This document shows positions 59,503-64,000 of a stretch of 64,000 nucleotides of DNA, one piece after another. Numbering within the stretch: position 1 is the stretch's first letter; every line of letters starts with the position of its first letter. The notes beneath the pieces are model-generated. The model ran no database searches, had not been told where the DNA came from, and saw only the letters and a list, made by a program, of their open reading frames with translations. The stretch is from Zoroaster sp. YZ-2022 (Eukaryota > Echinodermata > Asteroidea > Forcipulatida > Zoroasteridae), in NCBI GenBank assembly GCA_029582265.1, contig CM055831.1:23636682-23700681 (forward strand). The letters are read 5' to 3'. The translations under genes were made by a program, and so were the position numbers.

Positions 59503-61422
59503 TTAAATTAAATGTTTTCTATTGCGGCATGTAACACAGTTACTGTTATGATGTATTGAATTATGCCTATGCTAATAATGGGTTATGATTGAATTGTACA
59601 CACATATCTAATATAATTTTATGTATTGTGTTTACCAGGTTTTTCTTGGATGTCGGAACAATATAAATGCCATATAAAAGCGCAGGTTAAACCTCATATT
59701 TTCTGTCTCATCAAGCTGTTTATTTTATCCATCTCTGGATCATCTTACTATATAATTTTAAGATTAGAATTAGTTGATACCTATATACTTTTTACATAGT
59801 GTCACATAAAGTAGGTGAGTGTATGGTCAATTGTTTCTTCCATGGCTACTTGTATTCCCCTTGTAGGTGAGGGAAGTTAATCACCTTAAAATCAAACATT
59901 TCACAAATTGATTGTTGGAAGTATGCCAGAAGTTCCAGAATGAAGTGTTACTAGATGGGCTCATAATTCCTACTTTTGGCAATACATAGATCTGTGCTTT
60001 TATTGAAAGAGTAGATGTAAACAAGCATTTGAAAATTGAAATCATTTATTTATTATCTTCAGCGTAAGAAGAAACGAAAACCACCCAAAGTACAACATGA
60101 CTCACAAGATATGTGGTGAATAGAGGAACCTAATACACTAGAAGTTACCACTGCAGTGAACAATACCCTGATGTGTCCATTATTCAGAAAAGAACAGTCG
60201 TACTTTTAACAAAATGGTTGTCCAGAGCACAGAACCAGATTAGAAGTTTTTAAGATTGTCAACACTCAGCATTGCACGCTTTGGTAAAAAACTATTCTGG
60301 AGACGCCTAAGCATATTTTTTTATAAATTTAATTTTGTTTAAAATGTGGCTTGAATTTGAAATCCGGGTGAAAAAGGTTTATAACAGGCACAGCAGTTTA
60401 AATACAAAATTAATTACTTTTGATTTTGAGGCAAAGAGATCCAGATTGTGCAAAATGGAATAATGTGTATAAATTTTTAATCGAAAAGCATCAATGAACT
60501 TCGCACAATGATTGTTTTAATAACCAAAAAGAGTCTGAGAAAAAAAGAGTCTAGGAACAACACAATGGTAAGTATTAGTTTTTTCCCAAATTGTTGGTAT
60601 TTACTTCTCAAATATTGGTTTTGGTTAGCCAGTTAGTAAATTTCTAAATGGTCAGTGAATTTTTGTTTCATTTTAATTAATGTAATAACCAAATTATGTT
60701 TCATCATTAATAAATAAATAAATTAAAAACATTATAAGCCTACACGTTTTAAGCATTAATTCTGGTACAGAACCTTAAAACTTAACACATAGACCTTAAC
60801 ATGGTAGTTGTATCCTCGGTTTTATTGATATCATGGTTCAAGGCATCAGATATCGAATTACACTAAATCAAAAGTTTAATATTTCAAAATATCATAATTA
60901 TCTCAATGAACCACAAAAAGAATGAATACGAAACATCTGCTGAATGCATTTTCATTATTTTCTCGGATAATGACACGTCATAAAACTGAAACTTTTACCG
61001 GTTGGTTGTTTTAATGTATATCTTGATTCAAAAGAAAGTAAGGATACTTTCAAACATTTTTGTACAAACATTATCAATAGTGTATAATGGATTTAAATCA
61101 CAAACTTCCTCAAATTGCTTTAACGATACTTTTTATCCTTAACATAATTTACAGCCGTAACACATTACACTCTCCTGATTAGTGTCATTTAAAACGAACA
61201 AAAACTCAATTGAAGGCTATAAAGCGTGAATTATGCGCGGTCCAATCAAAAATCAGTATTTTAATGACGTCATAAATGTTTAAAAACACTTCCATTGACA
61301 TCTGCGGGTCTATGAAAACATATATGGGTGTAATATGCCATCAACATAATGGAAAATTTTAGTTTTGGCGCACTTTGGTCCCCACTCTGGCCCACTGTGC
61401 ATCGGTCGCACTGGAGGGCGTC
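59503..61422. other. single-copy AT-rich DNA with two diverged relics of the array
   Basis: I see no gene. Positions 60585-60660 are an inverted, diverged copy of the V-module stretch near 9820-9900 (shared GGTTTTGGTTAGCC). Positions 60905-61030 resemble the W/T junction (13895-13980), including TAATGACACGT and TATATCTTGATT. These look like old fragments of the same repeat units. Confidence 0.45.
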
Positions 61423-61986
61423 TTAAGAAGTTGAATTATCTTCATTAAACACCGAAATAAAACATGAAACAGTAACAACAATTGAAGAAAAAGTGGCAAC
61501 TGTTGACAAGATCAATGCTGCTCGGGCAATCACCAGCGCCACGTCCGTCCCGACGAGGGTTTGTGCCAGATCAGGAGAGTCAACGGCCCCAGAGTAGGTG
61601 ACTTCACGGGATGGTTGCCTGGCGCGTTAATATCATTGTTCCTGCGGTAGGTCAGTTTGTGGCTATCATCGAAATCTCTCACCTGTCTGTAAGGTGGTTT
61701 TGTTTTCCAACATTGCCGTCGGTCATCGCAATCGTCTCCGGCTCCATCGTGTCTGATCCTGGACACGAAACCTGTCATAATATTGTCCGGATTTTCCCAA
61801 GTTATTTCATGGTTTCTTTCCAGGATTGGTAACCAACCAACCTGGCGAGTAGTTTGACCACGACGTGCTTGACCCAGCTGGGTATGGGGCGCCGATCGTC
61901 GCGATAAAACAGGTTTAGTACGACCACGGTGCAAATGACAAGAGACCATACTTGAAAGGACAAACCATAGGAGCAAAAGAAGTACC
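61423..61986 (-). CDS. AChR-like exon: M3, cytoplasmic loop, M4
   Basis: Acceptor TGTACTGCAG before 61986. It begins with GYFFCSYGLSF (M3), then VVVLNLFYRDDRRPIPSWVK, the M3 end and loop start, in one frame. From about 61810 the open frame changes (ERNHEITWENPDNIMTGF) and near 61600 it changes again for DLAQTLVGTDVALVIARAAL and the hydrophobic M4 (LSTVATFSSIVVTVSCFISV). The exon ends at TAA after FNEDNSTS. The M3 frame is the real one at the 5' side even though another frame is open for longer. Confidence 0.75.
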
Positions 61987-62756
61987 CTGCAGTACAAATA
62001 ACATTTTGGTAATAAAATTATTTCCAATAGAGCCTGCCAGGTCGGTGTGGCGTGAGCTCTTCTTGCACAAAGCAAAGTTCTGTGTTATATATTTCAGGCT
62101 CCTTTCAAAGGGCACTATTTACGCATGCAGCTATTTTGCTTAGACCACCAGCACTAACGTGCACAAAAGGATCATTTACATTCAAGTGTTAAAGGGATAC
62201 AATAGGAAGTAAGATCTTACTACAAATTATTTAAAATGAATGGTCGAATAAAAACTTTCATTTGGTAACCATATAAAACAAACTCATCAATGCAATGTGT
62301 TCAAAAGCATAGAAAAGAGAATACTGCTATTTGGAGAGGGTGAGAGGATGTGATTGCCGAAAGAAGCATTTCCGGTTAGGGGGGTGTGTACAATTACTAT
62401 TAATCATTTAAAGAGACATAACTGGGCAATGATGTCACCACACGTACTTTTGTACGTATATAGATAATAAAATAGCGCATGTAAATGGGGTGTTCCCAAG
62501 TTGTGGCAATTTCCATTTCCACATCTGAGAGTTAACTACAGTATGTGCACTAGAACCAGACAGGGCTGGATCCTGGGTCTCCGAAAGAGTGGAGTGCACA
62601 GGGCAAATAAATATGTGGACAAAGCCTACTGCAGAAAAAATAGCCAGAAGTTATGACCTTACTGAGACTCTCTACTGAGGGATGCATTATAAGGACATTG
62701 ACCACAGGCCTGTGACTTGTGGGTCGTGTTTAAAAACTATTATACAAAAGACTTAC
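61987..62756 (-). other. intron of the AChR-like gene between M2 and M3 exons
   Basis: GTAAGT donor (62751-62756) and CTGCAG acceptor (61987-61992). The joined codon gives IIG-YFF, matching the family consensus at this splice site. No other feature seen. Confidence 0.72.
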
Positions 62757-63274
62757 CAATGATTAGGTGCTTTATCTGAAATCGGTGGAAATGAGTTACT
62801 GATCCAGCTGCTGGAATAGGAACCAACGACAGTAGGTTGGCCATACCCAGTGATATCTTCTCCCCTGAGTCAGGGGTAAGACCAAACACCATGTGAGATT
62901 GAGAAGTGATAACGCAGCACACACGGGATGATTATCTGGATAGTGTGTGGAACAGGGGTTGTCTTCTTAGTTTGATGGAGTAAGTCAGTTCAGGAATAGG
63001 TATCCCCGAGTAGACAGTCTTCGCTTCTGAAGTACCGTGATGTTAACAAGTCTCCCAGAACACCAACATCTGTGTACAAATCTTTACTGGAGATTTCACA
63101 TAAATCCCTGAGATCCAACTCGGCTCTATTATTATTGTTGCCCATGATGAAAACTTCAATTGGCAGAGCTGTGTGTCGAAGGGGAAAAGATACCCGTCGA
63201 TCCGGCAAGAGTTTTTCAGAATGGCCGGTGTTTGCCGTCTCATTAGGCCGTTGCTATTGACGACAATTGCCGCA
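62757..63274 (-). CDS. AChR-like exon: Cys-loop, pre-M1, M1, M2
   Basis: Acceptor TATTTCCAG before 63274, donor GTAAGT after 62757. It contains AAIVVNSNGLMRRQTPAILK, the Cys-loop CRIDGYLFPFDTQLC followed by QLKFSSW, ELDLRDLCEISSKD, then in another frame IPIPELTYSIKLRRQPLFHT, IIIPCVL (M1) in a third frame, PDSGEKISLGMANLLSL (start of M2) and ISNSFPPISDKAP after M2. The Cys-loop has the 13-residue spacing of the family. Confidence 0.78.
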
Positions 63275-63789
63275 CTGGAAATATGCTTTAGCAGCTTTCC
63301 AAAATTCTATCGACACTGCAAAGAACGGGAAAACAAGAAAAAGAAAGGTTACCTAAAATACTTTTTCATTACTTAATAATAATACTTTTTCATTATAAAT
63401 GATAGCAATCGCATCAAATGAAAAGAAAAAAAAGCGTTACAACACCTTATTGATTTATATTATATTACACCTTATTGATTTATATGGTGACCGGGAGACT
63501 TCGGCGAGAGTTCATCGAAATCACATTAAACATGGGCGTAAATCCCGGGGAGATGGGGAAAGGGGTGTTCAAGTATATACCCACTTTTGTTGTCCAGGGA
63601 ATGGTCCATAGAATCACTCCCCCACTGCGCCCCCATTCACTGACAAACGTTTTCGCCCCAGTAAATCAACTCCTCGGTAGCACTTTATATTACGTTTTGA
63701 AGAAAATAATTTTGGAGCCAACCATTGTTTTCCAAAATATAATCAATTCCCAAAATGTCCCCCAATTGGCCCAACATTTCAGAACTTAC
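63275..63789 (-). other. intron of the AChR-like gene
   Basis: Bounded by GTAAGT at the 63784-63789 side and TTTCCAG at 63275-63281. The plus-strand open frames inside (such as 63475-63798) have no recognisable motif. Confidence 0.7.
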
Positions 63790-63906
63790 TTTTTATAATT
63801 AGTGTTATATCCGGCAGCCATATCTTGGATTTAGTGCTGAAACAAATCGTTCTATTCCATTGTATTCTTGAGGATCCCATCTCATAAACTCATCAGTCCA
63901 TTGCCA
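63790..63906 (-). CDS. AChR-like exon: ligand-binding domain segment
   Basis: Acceptor TACCTGCAG before 63906, donor GTAAGT after 63790. It encodes WQWTDEFMRWDPQEYNGIER in one frame and KIWLPDIT in the next, with the break at about 63835. The W-x-D-x-x-x-x-W-x-P and W-x-P-D-I motifs are those of acetylcholine receptor subunits, and its size is close to the ~110-base exon typical of the family at this place. Confidence 0.78.
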
Positions 63907-64000
63907 CTGCAGGTAGGGTAATAAAGTAGATTTTAACTGAGGTTTGAACCGAGGTTCTCTCGGCCTGAAACTTCGTAGGTGTGTTCAGTTTGACACGATC

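Larger units (their letters stand above)
61423..63906 (-). pseudogene. nicotinic acetylcholine receptor-like subunit, partial, frames disrupted
   Basis: Three minus-strand exons with canonical splice sites: 63790-63906, 62757-63274 and 61423-61986. They run from the WQWTDEFMRWDPQEYNG segment of the ligand-binding domain through the Cys-loop, M1, the start of M2, M3, the cytoplasmic loop and M4 to a stop at 61423-61425. The N-terminal exons lie beyond the window. Members of this family are pentameric ligand-gated cation channels in the plasma membrane. Nearly every conserved block is recognisable, but successive blocks lie in different reading frames at least eight times. That means a pseudogene with many small indels, or low-quality sequence. 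I see no vicinal Cys pair near the expected loop C, so it is non-alpha-like if real. Confidence 0.75.

Noticed and set aside
58964..59534. Long open frames across 59003-59502
   Set aside because: They consist of unknown bases in an assembly gap.
61530..62075. The 181-codon minus-strand frame as the true receptor C-terminal frame throughout
   Set aside because: Its first part is out of frame: the M3 motif (VVVLNLFYRDDRRPIP) and the splice acceptor lie in another frame, and M4 lies in a third.

Overview
This is eukaryotic, almost certainly invertebrate animal DNA. It is AT-rich, has spliced genes with canonical GT-AG introns, tRNA-derived SINEs, several families of short DNA transposons, a five-copy array of TRIM-NHL (RING / B-box / coiled-coil / NHL) genes and part of a nicotinic acetylcholine receptor-like gene. 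Large TRIM-NHL expansions are familiar from marine invertebrates such as lancelets, hemichordates, echinoderms and molluscs. The sequence alone does not let me name the species.

Layout. Positions 1-58130 are a tandem array of long modules. Each holds one two-exon TRIM gene, always on the minus strand: copy 1 at 1906-4256, copy 2 at 14519-16872, copy 3 at 24237-26600, copy 4 at 32865-35213 and copy 5 at 46206-48560. Four copies are intact (642-644 residues after splicing). Copy 1 has a frame-breaking 2-base gain and has lost a zinc ligand. Between the genes four kinds of non-coding segment recur in near-identical form. I call them T (TRIM plus flanks), P (19.7-20.6, 22.25-22.42 and 29.85-30.88 kb), V (7.46-11.94, 38.84-43.57 and 51.59-56.80 kb) and W (11.94-13.96, 22.43-23.88, 31.26-32.60, 43.57-45.56 and 56.80-58.13 kb). 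Copy 4 is set apart by its own upstream region (35.22-38.83 kb).

The repeated modules can be compared with each other, so insertions can be read against their empty sites. This reveals at least five families of element flanked by TTAA, a TA-flanked MITE, a 1.25-kb element with CACCGCTG ends, SINEs with a shared tRNA-like head and different tails, and two coding-like minisatellites with units of 27 and 45 bp. The most unusual signal is a set of eight 6-base insertions, each of which turns a TA into the palindrome TACATGTA in one module while the homologous modules keep the bare TA.

From about 58.5 kb the array ends. The rest is single-copy AT-rich DNA with a 500-base assembly gap (59003-59502), then three minus-strand exons of an acetylcholine receptor-like subunit (61423-63906). 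Its conserved motifs switch reading frame repeatedly, so it is either a decayed copy or badly sequenced. In the TRIM array the RING, B-box and coiled-coil parts are almost constant, while differences gather at equivalent loop positions of the NHL propeller. That is the pattern expected if the copies recognise different targets but share one ubiquitin-ligase output.
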